Source: Chionoecetes opilio (taxonomy: Eukaryota; Arthropoda; Malacostraca; Decapoda; Majidae). From it: 64,000 nt of DNA. The stretch covers positions 273,815 to 337,814 of the forward strand of contig JACEEZ010001661.1 of the NCBI GenBank assembly GCA_016584305.1, given 5' to 3'. The notes under the pieces were generated by a model. The model made no database searches, was not told the DNA's origin, and saw only the letters and a program-made list of their open reading frames with translations. A program made the translations under genes and the position numbers. Positions 33,060 through 45,765 of the stretch are shown piece after piece. Within the stretch, counting starts at the first letter, position 1. Every line of letters starts with the position of its first letter.

Positions 33060-34930
33060 GCTTCTGAACTTTGCAAGGTCCAGAAGGTTGAGAATTGCAG
33101 GTTCTTGGTATCAGAGACCAGAGCTGCAACCGCTGGACATGGTATAGTAATGCCGGAGGGGGAGCTAAGGAGATCCCCACATCCTCGTTAATACTCGTTG
33201 GAGGATCCCCCAGAACGCAGGTTTACCGGAGTGCTGAGTTCTTTGGAACAGATCACAGACTTGTTGTTGCTACACTTAAGCTTCATGTCAAGTCCAGAAG
33301 AATCTCAAGAGGTAACCATACTGTGTTTCTCTGAGAAACTGAAGGACTTGACATGTGTCATGATATGCGGTGGCAGTCTCAAATCGGTTTGATGTGCTCG
33401 GTGCTCTCGGGGATCCTGTAGAACTGTGGGATACCTTCAAACGTGAAACTCTACAGGCTGCCAAGGAGGGGTATTGGGGAGCGCCGAGGTCAAGGCGTGG
33501 TTTGTCTCGACGGAGACGCTGGAGAAAATCAGAAGGAGAGTCGCGCTCCCGGGCTGGCTGGGAACCGGGACCAGCACAGGGCTCTGTCACGCCGGACTAG
33601 AACCCTCCTGGGGAGAGAAAAAGGAGAGGTATGTCAGGAGTCTCGCTGAGGATGTCGAGGGTCTTTTGAACGCAAATGACCTCCGACCCGCCTACCGAGC
33701 CCTGAAGAAGCCCCGTTCCAAGTCTCCTTCTCGGGCGAGTGCATTCGAACAGCAGAATGGGCGCCTCGTGTCGGACATGGATGGGCAGATGGCTCGTTGG
33801 GCTAAAGTACTTTGGGCAGTTGTTCACGGTGGACCCTCCAACTGAGCCAGCTTCACACCACTGGGTTACAGGCAGTGGATGCCGATCCTCCATTGCCCGA
33901 AAGCGCCCCCTCTCTTGACGAAGTCAGAGAGGCTGTAGAAAAAGTTGGGGGTGGAAAGGCAGCTGGTGTTTGTAATATCAGTGCGGAGCTCCTCAAAGCT
34001 GGGGGTGAGGCCATGATCCGCGGGGGTTTCATGCTGTCCTGACTGCCGTGTGGCAATCAGGTACCATTCCTCCTGACTGGAAAAGGGGGCTGGTCGTCCC
34101 TATCTGGAAAGGGAAAGGGGACCGCAGGACTGCAACAATTACCGCGGTATTACACTGCTCAGCGTACCAAGGCAAGGTGCTTGCCCATCTATTGCTGACA
34201 CAAATTCGCAGTCATCTGGTGAAGCATCGAGACCTCAGCAGTCTGGGTTCACGCTGGTAAGTCAACAACGGACCGATCCTAGCGCTTCGTGTCCTGGTGG
34301 AAACCCGACGTGAGTTTGGACAGGGGGTGCTTGCAGCCTATGTTTTATCTCAAGAAGGCGTTGACTCAGTGCATCGTGAGTCACTCTGGGATCTTCTGCG
34401 ACTTCGAGGGTTCCTGCAAGGACTATTGGTTTTATAAACTGGTCTGTATTCTGGGACTGAGAGTGCTGTGAAGTGTGGGGCAAAGGTGTATCCAGCTTCC
34501 TTGCCTGTGAATACAGGAGTGAGGCAAGGGTGCGTCCTTGCCCCATCACTTTTCAACGCTTGTATGGACTGGGTATTGGACAAGGTTGTAGATCAAAGTG
34601 ATTGTGGAGCACCGTCGGCAACACCAAGACACTGATCTTGTTTTTGCCGATGATGCAGTAATCTTTGCTGAGTCGCTGGAGGTCCTGGCGATGGCTCTCG
34701 AGGCGGCACGAGGAGGCAAAGCCTTTGGGATTGAGGTTCCTGGCTCAAGACCAAGGTCCAGGTGTTTGGAGACTTACTAGATGAAGCAGTACAGTCTGTT
34801 CTGCGTGTGGCGAGGATTTTGAGATCTTGGAAAGTTTTACATACCTTGGGAGCGCAGTCCATAATGACGGCGGGTCACGTCAAGAAGCCTTACGGCGATT
34901 GGCATAGCCCACGGTGTTATGACTCGCTCA
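33060..34930 (+). pseudogene. LINE ORF2, endonuclease end to reverse transcriptase, frameshifted
   Basis: Fragments in changing frames give the end of an apurinic-like endonuclease (GTDHRLVVATLKLHVKS near 33240-33300) and a linker with RSLAEDVEGLLNANDLRPAY (about 33640-33700). RT motifs follow: LDEVREAVEKVGGGKAAG (33915-33970), IPPDWKRGLVVPIWKGKGD (34070-34125), VNTGVRQGCVLAPSLFNACM (34505-34565) and the catalytic FADDAVIFAE (about 34640-34670). It stops near the LGSAVHNDGG block (34855) and runs into T-rich low-quality sequence. The C-terminal third is missing here; a matching piece lies inverted at 31745-32690. The endonuclease-RT layout without RNase H suggests an RTE-like clade; that is recollection. 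Confidence 0.85.
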
Positions 34931-35162
34931 GGGGGGAGTATTTTTGTGCACTTTTTTGGATTTTTTTTCAACTTTTATTTGTTGCAACTTTTTGGTTTTT
35001 TTTTTCTTCTACTTTTTTTTTGGGTTTTTTGCACCTTTTTTTTTTTTTTTGCTATTTTTTTTTATATTTAACTAAAAAAAACTCAACTTTTGCCTGAATA
35101 CAGTAATATTTATATGATTATTATATTACACTGTATTACTTTTAATATATGATGATGATAAT
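34930..35162. other. T-rich and AT-rich sequence
   Basis: Homopolymer T runs after the LINE remnant, then AT-rich sequence. No gene. Confidence 0.5.
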
Positions 35163-35461
35163 ATATTGCATTAGTAAAACATATAGGTTTGTCTTGCACT
35201 GACGTCACGATCTAGCGTCTTCAACCCAAAAATGCCCCGTGGGAGCCAGCTGGAGGACCAACAAACGCCACTTGCCGCCCGTTTTTAGCCAGCTTAGGGT
35301 CATTTTCCCCTACCTAATATATGTTTATCAGTATAAAGAATACTGTCATCCTCGGAAATGTTTGTTCTGTAATATTATCAAATAAAAAACTTTTAAAACA
35401 CACTAAAGAAAGGCCATTATGAGACTCTCAAGAAATAGGCATGAACTTATTTTCACCAACG

Positions 35462-35790
35462 CCAGCTCCCATTTAATATTTTGCTCGCAAACTTTTTACA
35501 TGGAAAAATATGAATAAAAGTGGAATTTCATTAGCTTTCCATTGATATATTTTCGTACTGATAAATAAATTTAAAACCATGATAAATTAGCGTTAATAAA
35601 TAAATAACATCAGGAAATAGAGTAATTTTTCCGATTGATGAGGTTATTTATTTAGTTAACGCTAATTTATGCATGGTTCTAATTTATTTATCAGATAACG
35701 AAATATATTTAATGGAAAGCTAATGAAATTCCGCTTCTTATCATATTGTCATGTAAAATGTTTGCGAGCAAAATATTAAATGGGAGCTGG
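35462..35790. mobile_element. foldback MITE, CCAGCTCCCATTTAATATTT ends
   Basis: Ends CCAGCTCCCATTTAATATTT and its reverse complement, with arms continuing inward to GTTAACGCTAATTTATGC, as in the MITE at 13868. The first few terminal bases differ from the CTCTTCGCC family. Confidence 0.8.
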
Positions 35791-35798
35791 GGGTTGTA

Positions 35799-36453
35799 CC
35801 GTAGATAAGTGAAAATCGCCACCTACAGTGAAGTCGCCAGGCGCCAAATATTAGAATGATAGCCTCACTACTGCTGTGTCTGTGCTACTGAAGATGATAC
35901 ACAGTAGTTTATATCATGACTGTATAATCTAAACCCCGTTTTAGCGTTGTTTTATGCTTGTAGCTGCAAGTATAACTGTTGCGATTTGCTTCTCACGTTT
36001 TTCTTCGCGTGATGACACAGTAAACAGTAGCCTTTCGGGCGACAGGACACAGACTTGCCAGATCTTTCAAACTTAAATAGAATTTATTTTCACGTCGGCA
36101 GAGGAATTTTTATATATCCAAGCATCTTCTGCAGCTAAATATATAGAGACTTGTTTTACTTTACCTTAATTTCCCTGAATTTCCCCCGAGTGGCGACTCA
36201 ACTGTTGGGTTAAAATACTAGCTGGCGACTTTACTGTAGTAGGTATAGTGAGGTCGCCACTCGGTTTTTTATTTTGTAATTTGTTCATTTATAGCCTACT
36301 ATGACACAGATGAAGACACAAAAGACACAGACTCTCCAGATGCCCCTTCTAACTGTCCTGAAATCATGGATGTACAAATGTAACTATTAACGCCACCACA
36401 CGGCTGTACATCACAAAGAAACGTAGAACTGGCGACTTCACTGTTATCTACGG
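35799..36453. mobile_element. MITE, CCGTAGATAA family, TA-flanked, 655 bp
   Basis: CCGTAGATAAGTGAAAATCG at the left end pairs with CGACTTCACTGTTATCTACG at the right, flanked by TA. The interior holds extra TIR-like blocks (GAGTGGCGACTCAAC near 36189 and GTGAGGTCGCCACTCGG near 36250). Its first 260 bp recur inverted at 60895-61198. Confidence 0.8.
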
Positions 36454-36826
36454 TAGAATATTAAGTTCATGCATATTTCTTCATAGTCTCATAATGGCAT
36501 TTCTTTAGTGTGTTTTACGGTTTTTTATTTGATAATATTATAGAACAAACATTTCCGCAGACAACAGTATATCTTTTATACTGATAAACATATATTAGGT
36601 AGGGGAAAATGACCTAAGCTGGCTAACACGGGCGGCAAGTGGCGTTTGTTGGTCCTCCAGCTGGCTCCCACGGGCGGCATTTGGCTTGAAACCACGTCTG
36701 TCGCAGCCACAACAAGGGCTGTGACGTCACGGGCAAGACATCTATGCTGTAGTACTTATATGAGTAGTACAGGACATGGTATTACTATTATATAGGATGA
36801 TAATAATATATTGCATTACTATAATA

Positions 36827-37198
36827 CAGTAAAACCTCGCGTATTCGGACCCTCATTGTTCGGACTTTGATATATTCGGATCTCTCCTTTTGGGGGGGGG
36901 TCGAAATTTCCTAGCTATATATACACACCTAGATATTTTTTTTTGGGGGGGGGGTCGAAATTTCCTAGCTATATATTACACCTAGATTTTTTTTTTTTTT
37001 TTGGGGGGGGGGGTCGAAATTCCTAGCTATATACACACCTAGAATTTTTTTTTTGGGGGGGGGGGGGTCGAAATTTCCTAGCTATATATACACCTAGAAT
37101 TATTATTTTTTTTTTTGGGGGGTGGGTCGAAATTCCTAGCTATATATACACCTAGAATTGGGGGGGGTCGAGATTTCCTAGCTATATACACCTAGAAT

Positions 37199-37229
<31 letters not shown>

Positions 37230-37375
37230 TCGCGAAATTTCCTAGCTATATATACACCTAGATTTTTATTATTATTATTATTATTATTTTTTTTACATAT
37301 CCCCCCATTATTCGGATCCTTGCATTACTCGGACCACTCCTTGGCCCAATAGTCCGGATATGAGAGGTTTTCCTG
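36827..37375. mobile_element. pogo/Tigger-like nonautonomous element, TA-flanked
   Basis: Left end CAGTAAAACCTCGCGTATTC; right end (reverse complement) CAGGAAAACCTCTCATATCC; TA on both sides. These are the hallmarks of pogo/Tigger termini. The interior is a tandem array of about seven units of poly-T, poly-G and TCGAAATTTCCTAGCTATAT (36890-37270). No transposase. Confidence 0.75.
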
Positions 37376-37501
37376 TATATATGTAGTGTTAAATGTCACT
37401 GATCTGTTCTTGTCTGGCAGTAACTTTTTCCTGGCTCCAAAGTTTGATTTCGCTACCATTATTGATGTCTGAACTCCCTCACACATTGGCTAGCTACTAC
37501 T

Positions 37502-37863
37502 AGTCTATTTTATTTATTAAGGTCAAAATGCAGTGAGGAAGCCACGCCCCCTGCCTGCCCTTCTATGCTACGGGACAGCTGATTGGTGCATTCCTCGTAT
37601 CATCACTACCCATCACAATATCTTCACTACTTAACAGCGGCGTGACCACTGCACACAGCAATCTTCACTACAGAGGGTGTTTTGATTTTGTCACCCTCTG
37701 TAGTGAAGATTGCTGTGCAGTGGTCACGCCGCTGTTAAGTAGTGAAGATATTGTGATGGGTGGTGATGATACCAGGAATGCACCAATCAGCTGTCCCGTA
37801 GCATAGAAGGGGAGGCAGGGGGCGTGGTTCCTCACTGCATTTGACCCTAATAACAAAATAGAC
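37502..37863. mobile_element. near-perfect hairpin MITE, about 175-bp arms
   Basis: Arms 37502-37679 and 37692-37863 pair almost completely around a 12-base loop (TTTTGATTTTGT). Outer ends read TAGTCTATTTTATTTATTAA. Remnants of the same hairpin are at 40543-40660, and its outer flank is at 41610-41760. Confidence 0.9.
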
Positions 37864-38021
37864 GATACACTCTATATTTTATGAAGCAATTATGAATCAG
37901 CACTCGAGATGTTAACTCCTGGTTCTGACTTCTAAATATATGTAGCTGATAAAAATGCGTTCAGAAGAAGTTTTTGAAGAATATTATGGTTTGCTGAATA
38001 CATTGACGGAATTTTAAAAAT

Positions 38022-38022
38022 N
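38022..38022. other. single ambiguous base (N)
   Basis: The only non-ACGT letter in the window, at the start of the degenerate 40-bp array. Probably a polishing or joining scar. Confidence 0.9.
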
Positions 38023-38039
38023 TTTTAAATTTCACAAGA

Positions 38040-40475
38040 AACCCGGAACCCCCAAACAAGGAACCCTTTTGAAGAAAAAACATCCAGAACCTTTACATGT
38101 AAACAAAGTTCAAAACAAAAAACCCATTCTGTGTAACCAAATACACAAGAACCTCTTACAGTGAACAAGTACAGGAAACCTTTTTAATTGGAAACAGTAC
38201 AACAAAAATCTTTTCAGTGGAACACAGAAACACAGGATCTTCTTACATGGTAAACAAAACACAAAGGAACCCCTTTTTTATATGTGAAACAAGACAACAA
38301 AACCTTTTACATTAAAACAGTACCACACAAGGGCTTTTAGCAGGTGAACACAAGACAACACAGGAATTTTTAATGACCAAGGAACTCTTATGCAGTGAAC
38401 ACAGTACAACACAGGAACTTCTTATGCCTGTGTGAAACAAGTACACCCCGAACCTTCATTGGAAATTTGAAACAGTCCCCGAATCCCCTTTTAAAAACAG
38501 TAAAACGGAAATTTTTATAGTGGAACAAAAAACCCGGAACTTTTTTATGCAGTTAACAAATACAACAAGGAAAATTTTTTGCATTTAAAACCCAAAACAC
38601 CACAGGAAATTCTTCTTGTGGAAACAAGACAAACGGAATCTTTTAGCAGTGGAAAAAAAAAAAAAAACAAAAAAATTTAAACAAGGAACAAAAACCAAGG
38701 AAATTTTTTTTGTTAAAAGAAACAACAAAATCTCTTTGCTGTGACACAAGTACAACAAGGAATCTTCTTTGCATGTAAACAAAGACACACAGGAACTCTT
38801 CTTTATGTGTGAACACAGAACCAAAACTTCTATCATGTTGAACAAGACAAGGAAACTTCTTATGCATGTGTGAACACAAGTCAACACAGGAACTTTTATT
38901 GGCAAAACAAACACAGGAACCTTTTAATTTTACACAACACCAAAATCTTCTAGCATGTGGAACACAATACAACACAGGACCTTTTATCATGTGTGGAAAC
39001 AAGTACAAACAGGAACTCTTTTGGTGTGTAACAAAAAACACAAGAACTCTTCTTATGCATGGGAAAACACCAAGGAATTTAAACAGGGAACACAAAAACC
39101 TTTTCTTTATTGTGAACCAAAAACCACAGGAAATCTTATGAAATGAACACAGTACAACACAGGAACCTTCTTAAGTTGAAACACAAGACAACCGGAAATC
39201 CATTTTGTGGTAAAAACCCGTAACACCCCAGGAACTCTCTTTTTTTGTTGAAACAAAGTACAACACAGAAACCTTTTTTTTTATGCATGGTGAACACAGT
39301 AAACACAGGAACCTTCTTATGCATGTTGAACAAAGTACAACACAGGTTTTCTTATGGCATGTGGAAAAAAGTACACCAGGACCTCTTAATGTGGAAAACA
39401 ACACAGGAAATCTTTTATGCGTGTGAACCAAGTACAACACCAAACTTCTTTCATGGAAACAAAACAAACACAGGAACTTTTTATTGTGTGAAACCCAAAA
39501 CACAGGAACTCTTTTAAGGTAACACCAATACACCAGGAACTATCAGTGTAACCAAAATAAACACGAATCTTTAATTGTGTGAACAAACAAACGGAACTCT
39601 TCTTATGCATTTTGAAAAAAAAACCACGGAACTCTTTGCATGGGTAACACAAAACAAAACGATCCTTTTAATCCCTTTAACACAGGAACCCCAGAAACCA
39701 CCAGACTCTTAAGGAACACAATACAAACGGGAAAACCTTTACAATTTAAAAAATAAACAAGGGAAATCTCTATCATGGTGAACACAAGTTACAAACCAAG
39801 GAACTCTTTAAAGGGAAAAATAACACACAACCTCTTATGCAGGGAAACAACAAACTTTAACAGTAACACAAAACCTTTTACCTGTTGGGAAAACAAAGTA
39901 CACACAGGAACCCTTTTTATGCATGTGTAGAACAACAAGTTTTAAAAACAAGGGAATCTTTACATATGTGGTGAAAAAAACACCAAGGAACTTTCTTTGG
40001 GAAAAACAAAGTACAACACGGAAACTTTCTATGCAGTGAAAAAAAAACCAGGACTCTTCCTTCTTGTAACAAAGAAAAAGAACCAGATTTACAAGTACAA
40101 CAAGAATTTTACACAAGTAACAATACACCAAGGAAATCTTTACAATGTAACAAGTAAACCGGAACTCTTCTTATGCGGAACAACAGTAAAAAAACAGGAA
40201 AAAACCTTTTATCTGTGTGAACCAAAGTACAACCAGGAACTCTTTTTATGCATGTGTAAAACAAGTACACCACAGGAACTCTCTTATGCATGTGTGAACG
40301 CAAGTACAAAAGGAACTCTTCTTATGCATTGTGTGAACACAAGTACAACACAGGAAACTCTTCTTTATGCATGTGTGAACACAAAGACAACACAGGAACT
40401 CTTTCTTATGTATGTGTGAACACAAGTACAACAACAGAACTCTTTTATGCATGTGTGAACACAATGTAAATCACC
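38040..40475. repeat. 40-bp minisatellite, about 60 copies, highly degraded
   Basis: The consensus, legible at 40240-40470, contains CTTCTTATGCATGTGTGAAC and ACAAGTACAACACAGGAA. Units between 38040 and 40200 have heavy homopolymer and single-base indels, either decay or consensus error. Confidence 0.85.
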
Positions 40476-40542
40476 AGAAGGGAAAAAAAACATGTTTCAT
40501 TTTTCCCTCTATGATCTTGGGACACCCCTAGTGACCAATCTA

Positions 40543-40660
40543 TTCACTTACCTTAACAGCGGCGTGACACTGGACAGCATCTTCAATACAGAGGGTGACA
40601 AAATCAAAACACCCCTGTAGTGAAGATTGCTGTCCAGTGGTCAGCGTGTTAAAGTAATCG
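40543..40660. repeat. hairpin MITE remnant
   Basis: TAACAGCGGCGTGACAC... and its inverted partner near 40620-40655 match the inner arms of 37502-37863. Confidence 0.75.
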
Positions 40661-41600
40661 TCCAGACCCTGTTTTTGCTAATTATGTTGAATCAACACAC
40701 TAATTCCACCAAAAATAATTGATTCCAGGCCTTATCCGTAAAAATACGACTTTTGTAAGAAGCGCACGTAAAAAAATCGTGACTCAACAAGGCTACGAAT
40801 GTTATTGAGAGTCAGAACAGAAAGAGTTACCAATCCAAGTTAAAACATCTGTCTGACCTGTCGGAAAGTTATGAGAGCGATGATACTTCAGGTGTCAGAC
40901 AGTGAATCTGTCGCTGATCGCAGATTAGAGTACGATGTTCAATCTGGAGACCGAAATATAATGACGATGCTCGCGTTATTAGTACTATGAGGAAAACGAA
41001 CCTCGATTGTGATGGCTACGCTACGGATGTGTGGGCTCAATGGAAGTGGGGGGTGGGGGGTGATGTAGACAGTGGTGACAGAAAGGCAACGGGAGGTTGT
41101 TGAACTGGTTTGTGTTTGCAGACGCCGTACAAGCTACGCTCGCGTAGTCAATGTGTGGTACGGGAATGTGTGGGTGGGTGGGGGGTGATGTTGTCGACCG
41201 CACAAAATATTTTCACAAGATTTAACGTCGTCGTATCAGTAGAAACGTAGTGCAAAACTCTCTGGAAAGCCACAGCGGTTCTTGCGATGCATGATGCATG
41301 TGGCATATCGCAAAAGAATCTAGCAGAAACACCCAAACCAAAAATCTTCAAGTACTATATTATCTCTTTGTTGTTTACATGCTTCTGACAGCGCGGAGAG
41401 GAGGAGCCTTCCTCCTGATGCGGCACCGAGCCGTGGCGCATCCTCTGCAAGTTGCCAACAGGGTGTTCAAAGCTCGGGGAATTTACAGATTTTGATTGGG
41501 ATTTTTAAAAAAACGGCTTTGATGGATCAAGAAGTGACAACCTATTGTTTTATCTCGAAAGGGGCTATACCTAACACACAAAGCGGAATGATAAAATGGT
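40661..41600. other. about 0.9 kb without recognised gene
   Basis: Short frames only. An ESDDTSG-like acidic stretch near 40870 and TMRKTNLDCDGYATD near 40985 could be transposase fragments, but no family can be named. Confidence 0.4.
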
Positions 41601-41609
41601 CGGACGTTA

Positions 41610-41869
41610 CTTTAAGTATGAAGATATTTTAATTGGTAGTGATGACACGAGGAATGCACCAATCAGCTGCCTCATAGCATAAAAGGGGCAGGAGGGGGCG
41701 TGGTTTCCTGACTGATTTGCCCATAATAAAAAAAAATAGACTATGTCACTATATATTGTTTAAAACAAATATGAATCACCACTCGAGAAGTTAATCCCGG
41801 TTTTGACTTCTAAAATAGTAGCTAAAAAAATATTGAAGTCCTTTTAAGAAATTTTGTTTTATTTAAGTA
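41610..41869. repeat. second copy of the 37730-38010 flank
   Basis: The hairpin outer arm (GAATGCACCAATCAGCTG, GGGGCGTGGTTTCCT) continues to ATGAATCACCACTCGAGAAG, matching 37770-37960. The 40-bp array lies between these two copies. Confidence 0.7.
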
Positions 41870-42304
41870 CCGAAGATAACACTAGTCGCCAGTCATCGCC
41901 ACTGCACTAAGTCCCATTTCAATATTTACAATTATAGCATCATACAGCCTTGTATGTGCACTGAAGAGCATGCACAGTTAGTCCATCACACTACATGTCT
42001 TCAGTGGCACATACAAAAAAAAAAAAAAAAAAAAAATATCCTCACAAAAAATGTAATAATAATGTTTATGAATAACAACAAGTATTAGTAAGTAGGAATA
42101 TAGGAGGAGTGTAATAGTAAATATAGTAGTAATTGGGAGTAGTAGAGTAGTGTTGTAAAAACGCCAGTAGTTTTTATTTGTACATCACACTACATGTCTT
42201 CAGTGGCACATACAAGGCTGTAGTGATACTATAATTCGTAATATATTGTGCCTGGCGACATAAGTGCAGTGGCAAGTGACTGGCGACTATAGTGTTATCT
42301 ATGG
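41870..42304. mobile_element. MITE, CCGTAGATAA family, TA-flanked, 435 bp
   Basis: Left end CCGAAGATAACACTAGTCGC; right end (reverse complement) CCATAGATAACACTATAGTC; TA on both sides. It abuts the right copy of the inverted repeat. The left copy (29838) lacks it, giving a comparison site. Confidence 0.75.
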
Positions 42305-42535
42305 TAGTGAAAATATCTGTTAATCATCTAGGCTAGCTCTTTGAAAACTGATCGTCTACTAATCTAGTATAGCATTACTAGTAACAACTGTACACACACT
42401 AGAACAAAACACAGTTCTCCTCCTCTCACCTGTCGCCTGGCTTGTGAATGACCCTGTAACACCTGAGAGGTCATCAGAGGTCATCTTGTAAAGGCCAGTG
42501 TTGCATTTTGACCCCTAAGACACCGCCATCACTCC
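42305..42535 (-). repeat. right copy of the 13-kb-spaced inverted repeat
   Basis: Reverse complement of 29545-29838, including GTCCTCCTCTCACCTGTCGC-like sequence. Confidence 0.8.
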
Positions 42536-42860
42536 TTCATGCCACACACAAACTGTCATGGCAACAACATATTGATCAATAAATGACATGAAATATCTCG
42601 GTGCTAATATAAATATTTAGTAGAAATATCTCAGTGAAGTCATGTAAGTAGTGGCGGGGATAATGTTGGTATAGCAATAACATCATTAATATTTACCTCT
42701 CATTATAACTACTATGGTGAGAACAGATTGGCCAGCTGACAACACCTCAACACCACCACCATGCATGCCATCACCATCACACTATAACTGTTGGATATGC
42801 AAAGCCACAACACTATAACACTGACATACGAACACACTACGCTATGAGAGGACACGGCTG
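42536..42860. other. unassigned spacer
   Basis: No gene seen between the inverted repeat and the 51-bp array. Confidence 0.4.
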
Positions 42861-42861
42861 C

Positions 42862-45750
42862 CACCACACTGTAACACTGTCCACCACCACCACCCATTGC
42901 CACACTCCTGCCACCACACATGTAAACCTGTAACACTGTCCACCACCACCACCCATTGCCACACTCCTACCACCACACATGTAACACTGTCCACCACCAC
43001 CATCCATTGCCACACTCCTGCCACCACACATGTAACACTGTCCACCACCACCACCACCCATTGCCACACTCCTGCCACCACACATGTAACACTGTGCACC
43101 ACCACCACCACCCATTGCCACACTCCTACCACCACACATGTAAACCTGTCCACCACCACCACCCATTGCCACACTCCTACCACCACACATGTAACATGTC
43201 CACCACCACCACCCATTGCCACACTCCTGCCACCACACATGTAACACTGTCCACCACCACCATCCATTGCCACACTCCTGCCACCACACATGTAACACTG
43301 TCCACCACCACCATCCATTGCCACACTCCTACCACCACACATGTAACCCTGTCCACCACCACCACCCATTGCCACACTCCTGCCACCACACATGTAAACA
43401 CTGTCCACCACACACCACCCATTGCCACACTCCTGCCACCACACATGTAACACTGTCCACCACCACCACCCATTGCCACACTCCTACCACCACACATGTA
43501 ACCTGTCCCACCACCACCATCCATTGCCACACTCCTGCCACCACACATGTAACACTGTCCACCACCACCACCCATTGCCACACTCCTACCACCACACATG
43601 TAACACTGTCCACCACCCCCATCCATTGCCACACTCCTACCACCACACATGTAACCTGTCCACCACCACCACCACCCATTGCCACACTCCTACCACCACA
43701 CATGTAACACTGTCCACCACCACCACCACCCATTGCCACACTCCTGCCACCACACATGTAACACTGTCCACCACCACCATCCATTGCCCACACTCCTGCC
43801 ACCACACATGTAACACTGTCCACCACCACCATCCATTGCCACACTCCTGCCACCACACATGTAACACTGTCCACCACCACCACCCATTGCCACACTCCTG
43901 CCACCACACATGTAACACTGTCCACCACCACCATCCATTGCCACACTCCTGCCACCACACATGTAACACTGTCCACCACCACCATCCATTGCCACACTCC
44001 TGCCACCACACATGTAACCTGTCCACCACCACCACCCATTGCCACACTCCTGCCACCACACATGTAACACTGTCCACCACCACCACCCATTGCCACACTC
44101 CTACCACCACACATGTAACACTGTCCACCACCACACCACCCATTGCCACACTCCTGCCACCACACATGTAACACTGTCCACCACCACCATCCATTGCCAC
44201 ACTCCTGCCACCACACATGTAACACTGTCCACCACCACCACCCATTGCCACACTCCTGCCACCACACATGTAACCTGTCCACCACCACCATCCATTGCCA
44301 CACTCCTGCCACCACACATGTAACACTGTCCACCACCACCACCCATTGCCACACTCCTACCACCACACATGTAACACTGTCCACCACCACCATCCATTGC
44401 CACACTCCTGCCACCACACATGTAACCTGTCCACCACCACCACCCATTGCCACACTCCTGCCACCACACATGTAACACTGTCCACCACCACCACCACCCA
44501 TTGCCACACTCCTACCACCACACATGTAACCTGTCCACCACCACCACCCATTGCCACACTCCTACCACCACACATGTAACACTGTCCACCACCACCACCC
44601 ATTGCCACACTCCTACCACCACACTTGTAACACTGTCCACCACCACCACCCATTGCCACACTCCTGCCACCACACATGTAACACTGTCCACCACCACCAT
44701 CCATTGCCACACTCCTGCCACCACACATGTAACACTGTCCACCACCACCACCCATTGCCACACTCCTACCACCACACATGTAACACTGTCCACCACCACC
44801 ATCCATTGCCACACTCCTACCACCACACATGTAACACTGTCCACCACCACCACCACCCATTGCCACACTCCTACCACCACACATGTAACACTGTCCACCA
44901 CCACCATCCATTGCCACACTCCTGCCACCACACATGTAACCTGTCCACCACCACCATCCATTGCCACACTCCTACCACCACACATGTAACACTGTCCACC
45001 ACCACCACCCATTGCCACACTCCTGCCACCACACATGTAATACTGTCCCACCACCACACCATTGCCACACTCTACCACCACACTTGTAATACTGTCCACC
45101 ACCCACCATCCATTGCCACACTCCTGCCACCACACATGTAACCTGTCCACCACCACCACCCATTGCCACACTCCTACCACCACACATGTAACACTGTCCA
45201 CCACCACCACCCATTGCCACACTCCTGCCACCACACATGTAACACTGTCCACCACCACCATCCATTGCCACACTCCTGCCACCACACATGTAATACTGTC
45301 CACCACCACCACCCATTGCCACACTCCTACCACCACACATGTAACACTGTCCACCACCACCACCCATTGCCACACTCCTACCACCACACATGTAACACTG
45401 TCCACACCACCACCCATTGCCACACTCCTGCCACCACACATGTAACACTGTCCACCACCACCACCCATTGCCACACTCCTGCCACCACACATGTAATACT
45501 GTCCACCACCACCATCCATTGCCACACTCCTACCACCACACATGTAATACTGTCCACCACCACCACCCATTGCCACACTCCTGCCACCACACATGTAACC
45601 TGTCCACCACCACCACCCATTGCCACACTCCTACCACCACACATGTAACACTGTCCACCACCACCACCCATTGCCACACTCCTGCCACCACACATGTAAC
45701 ACTGTCCACCACCACCACCCATTGCCACACTCCTACAACCACACTTGTCC
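42862..45750 (-). repeat. 51-bp minisatellite, about 56 copies
   Basis: The unit contains GTAACACTGTCCACCACCAC and ATTGCCACACTCCTGCCACC. Variation is limited to CCACCC/CCATCC, TGCC/TACC and a common 2-base loss (GTAACCTGT). Because 51 is a multiple of 3, frames up to 398 codons stay open on both strands. It starts just past the 3' end of the minus-strand ZNF and resembles amplified 3' flank of that gene. Confidence 0.97.
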
Positions 45751-45765
45751 ACACAACACAGCACC

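Larger units (their letters stand above)
35190..36745. repeat. inverted repeat with about 265-bp arms enclosing two MITEs
   Basis: The left arm (about 35190-35455, including GGACCAACAAACGCCACTTG) is the reverse complement of the right arm (about 36457-36745). Between them lie MITEs at 35462-35790 and 35799-36453. Part of the arm sequence (CACACTAAAGAAATGCCATT) also precedes the MITE at 13868, so it is a dispersed repeat. Confidence 0.8.

Noticed and set aside
43329..44525. 398-codon minus-strand frame with 17-residue repeats
   Set aside because: It is a stop-free 51-bp tandem array; equivalent frames are open on the other strand too.
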